Of a stretch of DNA of 64,000 bases, positions 1-12,300 are shown piece after piece; positions within the stretch are counted from its first letter, which is position 1, and each line of letters begins with the position of its first letter. The notes beneath the pieces are model-generated. The model saw only the letters and a program-made list of their open reading frames with translations. It was not told the origin of the DNA and made no database searches. The DNA is from Branchinecta lynchi (Eukaryota > Arthropoda > Branchiopoda > Anostraca > Branchinectidae): the NCBI GenBank assembly GCA_023053575.1, contig JAKZAP010000018.1, positions 10,850,001 to 10,914,000 on the forward strand, given 5' to 3'. The position numbers and the translations under genes are program-made.

Positions 1-103
1 TTAGGCTAAATGGCCTACGTGAAAATACCTAAATCCCACCCAACACTTGTAAACATGAGTGGTATCGTACAAGGAATACTCCTAATATGATAACTATACG
101 GCA
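1..103 (-). other. Probable 3' UTR of the ZP gene (partial)
   Basis: These bases follow the TAG stop on the minus strand. No polyadenylation signal or repeat is seen before the window edge. The assignment is by position only. Confidence 0.5.
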
Positions 104-345
104 CTAGTGAACTGGAGCTTTGCACTGCACAACGTTCCAGCCTGGATTCTCCTGTTGGACAAACTGGACGGGAACGTGGGGAGTAAGAGCTGCCTCGGAC
201 GTGGACTTCTGGATTTGTCGATGGTAGCATAAAAATCCTGCGACTATAACGGAGATAACGACGCACATAGTTAGCATGACGAATAGGGCAGTGAAGCCAG
301 CAGAGGGAAGGCAGACGCCGTAGATGATCTCCTCCCGAATTCGAC
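104..345 (-). CDS. Exon 5: transmembrane helix and cytoplasmic tail (residues 637-716)
   Basis: The acceptor TTTTCAG precedes 345. The exon enters in phase 1 and encodes GRIREEIIYGVCLPSAGFTA followed by a strongly hydrophobic stretch ending VIVAGFLCYH. It then gives a hydrophilic tail ending NVVQCKAPVH and stops at TAG (106-104). The helix spans about 653-676 and fixes the protein as type I. No AATAAA is visible on the minus strand between 103 and 1, so the 3' UTR probably runs past the window edge. Confidence 0.93.
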
Positions 346-3300
346 CTGAAAATAAATAAGAGTTAAATGGGTTTGTCAGTTGGGATATTATTTCGATGCC
401 AAACATTCGCATCTGCTTGGGCCGAAAGGGTATTTATTTTGTCTGTTCCAAATCGGGGGTGGGTTTGGGGGGGGGGGGGGGGGTCCAGGCTTTTCCCGAT
501 TGTTGGTCACATGCCCTGCCATTTAGAAAGTTTTTCTCTATTTTTGCGGTCCCCCTCGTCTTCCCAAGGAATCACCGGGGAACGGCGAAAGTGCTCCTCT
601 TATGAATAAACTTGGCCGGACACCGACTGGCATGCGGCGCCAAACCATCTTGACCGTCTCCGAAAACTTATGTTCGTTCGTTAAAGCATACCTTGCACTT
701 TTATTTTTTATGTTCCAATAGGCTACTCAAATTATTTGAATACTTTAAACTAGGCTCTGCTTTTAACAAGTTATTCATGGCTCTGGCTGTTTTAAGCCTT
801 TGCCCAGATCCATTGACTTCTAGCAAAAACTCAGAATTCAGAGAACCGGTTTTACGCTATCAATAGCAAGATACACGAGCACACATCGGGAGCATAGTGC
901 GCATGGAAAATAGTGAATCGAGGCATACGATTAGCGAGGTGTCGTTAGCAGCTTTAGAATGTAACATTTGAAATTTGGTTCTCCTTGGAATGAATATTAA
1001 TGAATACAATTACGGACGTACGTTGCATTGGCATTAAAGATACAAAGGTACAACGGGCAATTTAAGTCTTATGAGATGGAACTCGTACCGCTTGCCGCAC
1101 TCTGTTTTCTTGAGGGCTTACGCATTTGTTAGACCCCAAATTGGATCGCAGGCGAACTGATTGGTTGTTTGCCATAAAAGCTCAAATAATTACAAATAAG
1201 CAAAGATGTAGAAGTATAAGGTAATCCTTGGGGCAGCTCCGGATCCAGGAATTTATTTCTGGGAGCGGGGGGGGGGGGGGAGCGCGTTTACGGTCGGAAC
1301 TAGTCCGTAACAAATAGTAAGACATACAAATATTTCTATCTTGTATTAAAAAATTTAGTAAAAATTTACATAATCACGATCCATTCGTAGGCTCAGTAAA
1401 GAAAAGCAAAGAGATGAATTTTTTTCGTAAAGGGTTTTGGGGGAAGGATGTAGAACCGCTAATGAGTTGCCCGGACTTCAGAAAATGAGACGTCAGCTTT
1501 GTTCACCATGGATTAGCTTGAACTGTGCGCTATATTTGTCACAAGGACCAACCCAACCAAATATTGTCCAAATTGTTTTTGGTGGTGTCAAATAATTTAG
1601 TCTGCTGGAATTTGTACTCGACGATAGTTCGGCCCTTCGCGGCTAGTGTCCACTTCGGGCCATGGCTAAAAATCTAACCTTGCGTTGCTCTTCAGCACCA
1701 CATTTTTTTTTTCAAGTTTAGATTTTACCCACGGCCTGAAGAGAACATTTGCTAAAAAAAGGTCAAAATATTGCCGAATTATAATGTCATCTGCTAGTTT
1801 TGTTTTTTGTCTATGTTAGTATTATGTTAGTTGTGTATAAGTTTGTCAATAAAAAGAACTTGAACTTGAATTTGTCAAATTTAGGTTTTACCCACGGCCT
1901 GAAGAGAGTCTTTGCTAAAAAAGGTCGAAATATCGCCGAGTTAGAATGTCAACTGCTAATTTTTGTTCTTGTCTATGTTAGTATTATGTTAGATGTGTAT
2001 AAGTTTTGTCAAGAAAAAGAACTTGAACTTGAATCCTTTTAATGCTATCAAACATGATTCGCAGTCAGCTTGATAGTAAAAATTCGTCCTAATTTCTTCT
2101 GCTTTGGTCGCGCCGGGAGCAGGCTACAGAGCGGTCAGTAGGCTACTTTCAGTTATGGCAGCATGTTTTTTTGTTATAAATAACAGAACAATTAGCTTTG
2201 GATGAAACAGAGCAAGGATAATTGACGAATCCCATTCTCTTCACTGTCAACTCAAAACCATTAGTCACGAATAAAGTGAAGTAGTCATTCGTAAAATTAA
2301 CACTGTACACGCATGTTGATTGTAAACTAATAAGAGGCTTATATACATGCGTGTCCTTTTTTTTTTTTTCAGTTCATTTAAATGAACCGGAAATCATGAA
2401 GTCTATTTGATCGACGAAGATATGAAAATTCCGGACGAACGGGGTGTGACCAATTTTATTATCTCAGTACTGTTCATGGACGTCGATCAGCATCTCAAAA
2501 CCATTGACCACAAACCGTAGCCTTATTTACGCTATTGTCTACTTAATCCTTGATAATATTTTAAATATCTTGTTTCATTTTTGGGATCCCGAAACGTAAG
2601 TGGAGGGATACCTATGACATCGCAAAAGTTGTCCGTCCGTCCGTCTGTAAGCACGATAACTCTCGAAGGGAATGAGATATTTTGATGAAACTTGGTATGA
2701 GGATTGTTTGGGTCAAGAGTAAGGTCTAATTCGTAGATGGGCTCTGTAGCCCTATATTTGGGGGTGGGGGAGGGGGTTCAATTTAAGGGACAAACAAAAT
2801 ATTTTTAAACAGCTAATGTGATAGTCGATTATGAGGTGAGAAGACATGCTGAGCACGATGGTGACAATAATTTTTTCGCCGGACAAGTAGTTTGTCCGGA
2901 ATCCGGCCAAAACCGGAAAGTCTTTTAAAAGTAAAAGTTTTATTTGAAGTTGATCAGATGTTTGATTTAGGGGTAGAAAGACGCGTTGAACACGATGGTG
3001 AAAACCATTTCCTCGCAGGGCAAGAAGTTCGCCCGAAATTCGGCCCGAAAACCGGAAAGTTGGTTAAAAGTAACAGTTTCATTTGAAGCTGATTAAATTT
3101 TTGATTTGTGGGTAAGAAGACATGCTGAACCCGATGGTGGAAACCATTTTCTCGCCGGACAACTAGTTCGCCTGTAATCCGGCAAAAACCGGAAAATATG
3201 TTAAAAGTAAAAAGTTGATTAGATGATATATTTAGGGGTAAGAAGAGACGCTGAGTCTGTATAGAATGATCATTTTTTACCCGGACATATAATTAGTCCG

Positions 3301-6300
3301 GAATCCGGTTGTACCCGCATTTTTTTGAAGTCAAAATTTTATTTAAAGTTGATTAGATTTCTTTATAGGGATAAGGAGATACGCCGGCTTCGTTTCTGAA
3401 TTTTTCTTTTTTTGCTGGACTAGTAGTTCGCTCGGAATTCGGGCGAAACCGCAAATTTGGCAGTAGTAAAGCAGGAAGTTTCGGTCATTATTGTCAAAAT
3501 AGATATGGCTTATAGAGGTATAGATAGGTAGATAGAATATCTGAACTCGGTTTTCTCTGATGATTAGCCTGGCGAAGACAAGACCGAATTGTCTGGATCA
3601 AATCTTAGATGTTTGGGATCCCATCGACACCTTTGGTCTTGTTAGTCAAGTGTCCACTTGTGAACAATCCACTCTTGTGAGCGCTGTAGCAGCTTTCGGT
3701 TTTCGGTTTTCACAATTTTTGGGTTCCCAAAACGTAACTGGAGGGATACCTATGACATCGCAAAAGTTGTCCGTCCGTCCGTCTGTAAGCACGATAACTC
3801 TCGAAGGAAATAAGATATTTTGATGAAACTTGGTGTGAGGATTCATTGGGTCGTTGGACCAGTCGAGTTCGTAGATGGGCTTTGTAGCCCTACATTTAGG
3901 GGTGGGGGAGGGGGGTCAAATTAAGGGGCAAACGAAATATTTTGAAACAGCTAATGTGATAGTCGATTATGGGGTAAGAAGACATGTTGAGCACGATGGT
4001 GAAAACCATTTTGTCATCGGAATAGTAGTTCGCCCGGAATCCGGCCAAAACCGGAAAGTTTGTTAAAAGTAAACGTTTTATTTGAAGTTGAGTATATGTT
4101 CGATTTAGGGGTAGGAAGACATGCTGAAGACGATGGTGAAAACCATTTTCTCGACGGACAAGTAGTTCGCCCGAAATCCGGCCGAAACCGGAAAGTTTGT
4201 TCAAATTAAAAGTTTTATATCGAGTTGATTAGATGTTCGATTTAGGGCAAGAAGACATGCTGAACACTTACGTGAAAACAATTTTCTACCCGGACATGTA
4301 GTTCGCCCGGAATCCGGTTGTTTCCGGTGTTGGTTAAAAGTAAAAGTTTAATCTGAAGTTGATTAAATGTGTGATTTATGGGTAAAAAGAAATGCCGAAC
4401 ATGATGGTGAAATCATTTTCTCGCCGGACAACTAGTTCGCTCGGAATCCGGCCAAACCCGGAAAATTTGTTAAAAGCAAAAGTTCGATTAGATGACAGAT
4501 TAAGGGGTAAGAAGAGAGGCTGAGTCGGTTTATGACAAGGGTTTTTTACCCGGACATATAATTATTCCGGAATCCGGTTGTAACCGGATTTTTTTGTAAG
4601 TCAAACTTTTATTCAAAGCTGATTAGATGTTCTTTATAGGGATAAGGAGATACGCTGGTTTTGTTTCTGTTTTTTTTTTTTGCTGGACTAGTAGTTCGCT
4701 CGGAAATCGGCAGGAAGTCTCGGTCAGTGTCGTCAAAATAGATATGGCTTACAGAGGTATATCACTTGGTTTTCTCTGATGATTAGCCTGTCCAAGACTG
4801 GATCTGGCGAAGACAAGACTCGATTGTCTGAATCAAATATTAGATTTTTTGGATCCCATCGACACCTTTGGTCTTGTTTTTGTGGAGCTCATAACTCCTC
4901 AACCTATGCAGGTATCAAGTTCAAACCTGGTACACTTTTGGTTATTGGGGTCTAGTTGTGCCTTATGAAGGCCTCATCCCCCACACCCATCCGGTTCAGG
5001 TGCAAATGGGCCCAGATTGCCCAGTGAATAATGTTTAAAACTTGACCAGAGCTGGACAAAAGACGATGAAATTTCTTGTACTTGTAGACCGTAGGGCTGA
5101 GAAATTACTTTTAAAGTTGCACCTCTCCCAGCACCCTGTTCATGGGCAACTGGGCCTGAGTGCCCAAGAAAAAAGTTCGTGAACCGTGACAGGAATCAAC
5201 AGGTATCACGTTGAAACTTGGTAGGCTTGTGAGCATCGGGGTGGGGTCTCTTTTTGCTTTTTGAGGGTCCCATCCCACTCCCGCTTGGTCAGGGGCAATG
5301 GGGCCCAGATTGTCCATTTTTTAGTGGAGTGTTCCTTGGAACATTCCACTATTGCGAGTGCTGTAGCAGCTTTCGGTTTCCGGTTTCCACCGTATTTTGT
5401 GAAGCTCATAGCTCGTGAACTAATGCAAGTATCGAGTTCAAACTGGGTATACTAGTGGGTATTAGGGTCTAGTTTGCGCCTTTTGGGGGTCCCACCCCCA
5501 CCCCAACCCGGTTCAGGGGCAAATGGGCCCAGATTGCCCAGTGAACAATGGTCCTAACTTGACCAGAACTGGACATAGGACGATGAAATTCCTTGTACGT
5601 ATAGATCCTAGGGCTGGGAAATTGCTTTTAAAGTTGCACCTCCCTCACTCATCCCGTTTATGGGCAACTGGGCCTAGATTGCCCAGGAGTAAAGTTCGTT
5701 ACCCGTGACAAGAATCAACAGATATCAAGTTGAAACTTGGTAGGTATTTGTGCATTGGAGTCTATTTTTACTTTTTGCGGCTCCCAGACTCCACCCCCAC
5801 TTGGTTCAGGGGCAGATGGGCCCAGATCTCCCATGAGTTAAGTTCGTCTGTGGTCTCAAGGTCAACTTTTGTATATTCGGGGAGTTATATCTATGGATGA
5901 GGATTTTGGTTCAACAGCAACAAATAAGCCGACGCGACGTACTTCTTTAATCAACAGTTGGAACTAGACTCTTCTGTCATATGATCGATGATATGCCGTT
6001 CTTAATGAATTATAACAAAGATTATGCTGCTACGATTTGGTTTAATGCACATGTTATTACTTTGCTAGTGAAAAAGAGATTTAAAGGGTTGGACTGGCTG
6101 TCGGAACATTAGTAGTAGAATATGTTGGAACTCGAATCAAGCTATTCGTGCAATATCTTTAACATTTCTTTGGCTTTCTTCTTGCGGAAGAAATCTACTT
6201 GTGGTTTGTTTACATTTAAAGTGGAATGATTACAAACTAGGTTATTTCAATACTTATTTGGTTATTGGGGATGTGAAATGTCTTGGTAGATCTGATGAAC

Positions 6301-9300
6301 ATTTTACTTTCACACTCACGTCTGAGCGCTTGCGCACTTGTTAATCTTTGATAATAACTGGCTTTGAGTTGATACCCGTCTACTTCCGTCTGCGCCGTTG
6401 CTCATAGCAGAAGAATTGTAGGAGGCACACTGACCCGCTCCGGAGCGCGTCCAGAGAACCAATCGGCTTTTACTTTGAAAGTTTCTTCTACGCGGCTTCA
6501 CAATGATATAAACATTCCTTCAGCCCAAGCTGACTGCGAATAATATTCGACGACGGAAACGGATAAGTCACGTTCATTGTCCAGCTTTAGCGGTCTGAGC
6601 CTGAAGAGGACCCTTGCCAAGAAGGGCTGAAATACAGCTCCAATAGCAATGATATAGCTATTTGTAGAGGTAAAAAAACGTTATGAGCCGCGTCCTAACC
6701 TCCGCTCGTTTGCATCGGGAAGGGTATGGGGAAATATTCGACTCCGCGTGGTCGTATTACAGAGATAGGGAGATGTAGGTTCTATCAGATTAGTTGTTCT
6801 TGTTGTAGGTTTGTATGACGCCAATGATGAAAGTTGGATTAGGTTTAAAAAGTACACGTTTGGATAGACACATAATCTTGGCTAGGGAAAATCACTGTCA
6901 AGTCTTATTCGCAGTCAACTTGGGCTGAAGGAATATCTACCTGATATCATGATGAGGGAAAATATCTCCAATAGTGATGATGCATGTAAATGAGAATAAA
7001 TATGCTTCTCTGTGATACCTTTTTTATTTGAGCAATGTCTACATTTTAATTAGTGCTCTCTATGTACCAATTCTTATTTTAATCTGAACTCTCAGTTCTC
7101 GCTTTGCAGTTCTTTAGTCGTGTGTAAATTACCAGTTTTGCTGCCATTTTGCTCTTCCTGCTTCTCAATTCTTGCTATGGATTATAATACTAATCTAGCC
7201 ACCAAGACCTGCTTGAACATACACCATTTATTGATTGTCTGACCGTTTTGCAGATGTTGCTAGGACATCACAACAAATAATAAAATACCAAATGACTTTA
7301 TTATTAGTATTATTTTTATTCGTTTTCGAACCAAAGTCTATAAGAGTGAAAAAAAAAAAAAAAAAAAAAAAAACATGTCATTTATAAAAGAGAACTTCAG
7401 CAAACAAACGCGCTGTATGACTCATAAATATAAAACAACTGACCACATCCCAAAAAGATTAGTAGGCCTAGATATAAACAAAAAATAAAAAAAGTTATCA
7501 GGCTACTTAAAAAAAAAATGTTTCAGATCCAAGACTCATTACTCGGTGTGTCGGGTGCAGTTTTTATAAATAACACAAATAAAGCGCCACAGTAAAACAG
7601 AAATGACGACGAAAACGCAACCACAATCAACAAAATCTTGGTATGGGGCAGATTGAAGGTTATATTGTTACATTGTATGATATTAACAGTAATAACAGTA
7701 ATAATGAGTTAGTAAGATGTTAGAGAGCGCAAGACTAAGACGGAGTAGACAGACAAAGATGGGAATGAGATAAAAAGACTACGACATTTTTTATTTTACG
7801 CAGCTTTGGTATTTCATTGTGCCGCAGACGCAAATTACCATGTCTGTTTGGCAAACCCACTAACCGCTATAATCATCTCTCTTAAATCTTGTTAACTGCA
7901 TATGCTGTGCTATTTTTTTGTCACGTCACTGACTCGCGTGTGAGGCCGGATGACCATATTTGCCAACCCAAACTCTGCGACAGAAAAACCGTTTCTGGCA
8001 AACAGTTTGGCGTAGGCAAGAAGAAGAATAACAGCAGGTTTGTTAAAATGTACAGCCACCCGAGCGTTAATAGACGGATCCCTGATTTTAAATACTTGTT
8101 TTACTCAGGGTTTTACCCCTCTGTCAAGCCCATTATCAAATCTTCTTCTTTTTTTCCCAAATTTCGGCAATGATCCCTTCGATCCGAAAACGAAGAGCAT
8201 ACCCAGTAAAATTCTGGATGTTCATTCATTCATCCATTTAGTTACTAATAAATAATTATTGTATGTATTCTATGACAATTGTATATATGTTTTAGTTGTA
8301 GGTTAATGACAAGTGCCAATTAATTTGCTCGCGCATGAAATGTTGAGCCGCATTTATTTTGAAATTAAATTAAAATTAAATTAAAATTAAAATAGTCAGG
8401 CTACACAAACCACATAATATAAATATAAGGCAAGAAACAAGACCCCCTGAAGCTGTATTATTGGGTATACTAGTTTTAATTTATGTTGTTTTACTTTTGT
8501 GTCGACCTTCAGTTAGATTCCCCGGAGATTTGCGTTTTTTTAATTCCGCACCAAGTATCCATTTGAGACAAGGAATAATAGCAATTCGTGATACAGCACG
8601 GGTCTTGCATCCTGTGTCAAGCATCTGATCAATTTATTCAGGAAAATTTGTCAGTCCTTCGATTTCTTAAGCCACTTGTCACCCGGAATAGAGTCTGCAT
8701 GTTGGTTCAACTAAAGATTTAGATTGATTTGACCATAGATTTAACTTAGATCTATTCAAACGGCATCACTCTTCGCCTGAAGAGTCTATACACTAACTTC
8801 ATCAAAATATCGCAACCTATTCGGGAGTTATGGTTGTCAGAAACAGATGGACCGACAGATTGCGACGTCATAGCTATTCCTAACTCTTACCCGCGGTTTC
8901 ATAAATGCAAACTTTGCTCACCTTGAAAGACTGTGACTCCTTCTGTTCCGTTGGGAGTGAATGCAAGGTCGACCGCCGACACAACCTCATATAAAACAGC
9001 AACGCCAACATCTGCGCTCTTACTGTCTTCAGCAACAACCTCTCTTCTCCTCCTCACTTTAACATCCTCACATACTGGCGCCACCGGCGCATCTCCGAAG
9101 AGATCAAAGTCCCTTCCATCTCTAGATGGCAGTTTGTCGAAGAACATTGGAACATCCTCGATGTCTCCGAACTTCGTTTGTCTTTTCTTTCTCGCCTTCT
9201 CGTCTCTGTTGAAGTGGAAGACCTTGTCGAGGTTTAACTGTCTCGGTCCGAAGGGAAATCTGCTGGATTTGAGAAGTTCTTCGTCGCTTCTTTCAGAGAA

Positions 9301-12300
9301 TTTACTCTCAGGGAGTACTTCTCTTGTTTGGCTTCGTGATTCAAGGGCATGAGTCCACTTCGGTGGACTTTCGAGACGTGGTGCTGCTTGAAGTAGCTTC
9401 TCTACTTCATCGTGGACCTTATTCACGTGGCGCTGATCGCGGTCAACTGGGGCCATATCCTCTCGTCTTTCAATCACCGTTTCAATAACCTGCTCCATCG
9501 CTTCCATGTCCTCGATAGGTTCACCGACTTGCGCTGAAGCAACTGGGCGTTTCCTGCTTGGTACGTCAGCGCGTTCTGCAAATTGCTTAGGTGGGACCAA
9601 AAAGGGCAGAGGTTTATTTCCACCTGAGCCACTAACTCGGCGCTTGTTTGAAGGAGGAGGTGGTGGCGGAACTCTCTGAGGTGAAAGCTGCTGTGGGATG
9701 ACTTGTGGTGGCTGTTGGAACACCTGTTGTCGGAAGACATTTGGTGGTTCTTGGAATACCTGCGAAGGGAGCTGCTGTGGGTTTGTTTGTTCGAAGTTGA
9801 ACTGTTGCTCCTCAGGCCTTCGTTTAACTGGGATAGGGATAGCCACTGGTTTGGAAAGCTTGGGGATTTGCTCCTTCCTTGGCTCCTCGGATCTTACAAT
9901 AGTGGCGTTCACTTCGCTAAGGTAAGCGACCTGGTCAGCACGTTGTCCAGCTGGCACGCGCTCGCAGTGCTCAGGGCAACCAAATCGGCAAATTTCGACT
10001 TTGCAACGGATGTGAACGTGCATGGAATCGGGAAACTTGAAGGCGTGGAAGAAGGCATAAGTCATGACAGTCGCTCGGCCATCATTGTTTCGCAGTTTGA
10101 GGAATTTTGAGACCATCTTAGGCCGGAGAACGCAGCCGTGCTCATCTGAGAGTAGGATGGGTCGGTTGGTCCCGTCAGATGCCTCGCAGGATTTGACACG
10201 CATGTCAAATTCACCTAAAAAATAAAGTTATTAGCTATACGCAGAACAGTTTACCATATTTTCTTAAGGCAATTTTTTGAAGGCAGGTTAAGTAGGGAAG
10301 AGTTGGGTTAGATAATAATTACTTGGGCTGGTGGATTAAATACTCCTTGACTTGAAAACATACATTCTTGCAGTGAATAAAAAGGAAAACGTCAGCTACA
10401 CATGCTTTGGCAGCAATATTTCGGCCCTTCATGGCAAGGGTCTTCGTCAGGCTTTCGAACGTCAGGGACAACCTTGGGGAACGGAAGAAATGAATCTGCA
10501 ACAAATAACTGAAGCACGAAGCTTCTACCAGTTACAAATATCCCATTAGGGCAACTAATTTCTGGAGATCACTGTAGGGGAAAATGAGATCTGTTGATAC
10601 ATAATTTTTTGACACGGCTGCTGTTTTGCTGCTCGATTGGGGCGATGTCTGGGAACGTTTTTTTTTCAGCATTTGATTAAGTTCGGTGGATTACTGCTCG
10701 GTGCAAGAAGTGGGAAAAAACGCCAGGTCCTAACTTCTGCCCATTGCCGAAACTAGCCTATCCCGATGAAAAATTTATCTCAAAATAGTACTAAGAAGTA
10801 GTACGAAAAAGTAGCATGCAGTACTAACGATGCTACTACATGCTTCTACTTCAAGGCTACCGTGTTACTGCATACTACTATATGCTACTATTAGCAAGAC
10901 CGGATGCTACTATGGCAAAACATGATACTACTGGATACTACTACATAAGATTGGACCAGTCTGAGGCAAATTAAATGATAGTAGTCTTTGCTATTACATA
11001 GTATTACATGCAACGTTTTCGTACTACTACCATACTACTACGCAGGCTACAAATTTGGCCAACAAACAAGCCCAAATTCTACCGACATAATTTGACAATT
11101 TACCGACAAAACAGCTCTAAGTGCCATTTAGCGATCGTCATGTCTGTCCGCTGTCGTCTGTGACTCCTATTGGTCTGCTCAAGTTTTTTATTTCGTAAGC
11201 TAGGACTAGCACATAAGCAAGGACGTTGAAACTTGACAGGCGTATAGATAACCCGACCAAACACTATCCTATCATTTGTGGGGGGATGGGGTGAGGAGGA
11301 ATCCGGGATATTATGATGTTCATAAATTGCAAGATGGCAATCCAATTGATGCCTGGTAGGGTAGGAGCAAATGCCCCAGATATACTACTTATGTGTCGGA
11401 ACCAGATCTATCAATTTGAAGGTGGGGGGGGGGGGGGGGGTCACAGAAGTTCCGCAACAGGCATCATCAAACCAAACGGACAGAATAATTGATATGATTT
11501 TTGGAGCCCTGGAAAGTGTTCCGATTCGAATAAGATTTGTCATTCAGGGGCCCTTATTCGCATCCGATAACGGTGGGGCCAGTTTCAGGAAGGTGATAGG
11601 GATAAAACTTTGACTATACAAAGGTGATGTGCAATTTTGAGATCCGGGCCCGGTACAATCTTCTGTCGGCGGAGTTGTGTGGAGAAGGGAGGTACCAATG
11701 ATGGGAATTTGAGAGCCATGAGTCACTGAGTAAAGTGTACTATTTCCCGGATTGATTGTTTACCGAGGTTATTTACTACACCGAAAAGACCAACAAACTA
11801 GACAAGGTTACCGATTTGCCGACAAGGGTTTGTTCGATCGTAGAGTGTGCAGACACCTTAAACTAAAAACGCCAGTTATTGGGTGGAAACAGAGAAATTA
11901 TTAAAAAAAAAGTTTGCCGATGCGGTTGTTTTACCGACAAGGAACGGAATGATACAGTTTTTGTCGGTGGTTTTACCCAAAACGATTGCCGACTTACAGT
12001 TACAGGGCTAGACCTTCCTGTCACCACAAAAAAGTCTTTGCAAGGATAACGTTACTGATTTACCAACATATTTTTTTGTCGAGTCCATATGCAACAAGAC
12101 CAAAGGTATCGATGGGATCCCAAAAATCTAATATTTAATTCAGACAATCGGGTCTTGTCTTCGCCAGATCAGTCTTTGCCAGGCTAATCATCAGAGGAAA
12201 CCAAGTTCAGATGTACCTCTATAGGCCATTTTTATTTTGACGATACTTACCGAGACCACCTGCTTTACTTCTGCCAAGTTTCCGGTTTCGCCCGAAACTC

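Noticed and set aside
2581..4880. CRISPR-like reading of the regularly spaced repeats
   Set aside because: The ~138-bp units are diverged throughout with no constant repeat and unique spacers, and the host is eukaryotic.
8899..8921. Read-through of exon 4 into intron 4 as the protein C-terminus
   Set aside because: It would give a soluble protein lacking the membrane anchor. A strong donor (AAG|GTGAGC) and an in-phase exon 5 with the family-typical helix favour splicing.
8933..10110. Open frames on the plus strand (8933-9352, 9698-9925, 9703-10110) and minus 9474-9740
   Set aside because: They are shadows of exon 4, whose frame carries the conserved ZP-C sequence and intact splice sites.
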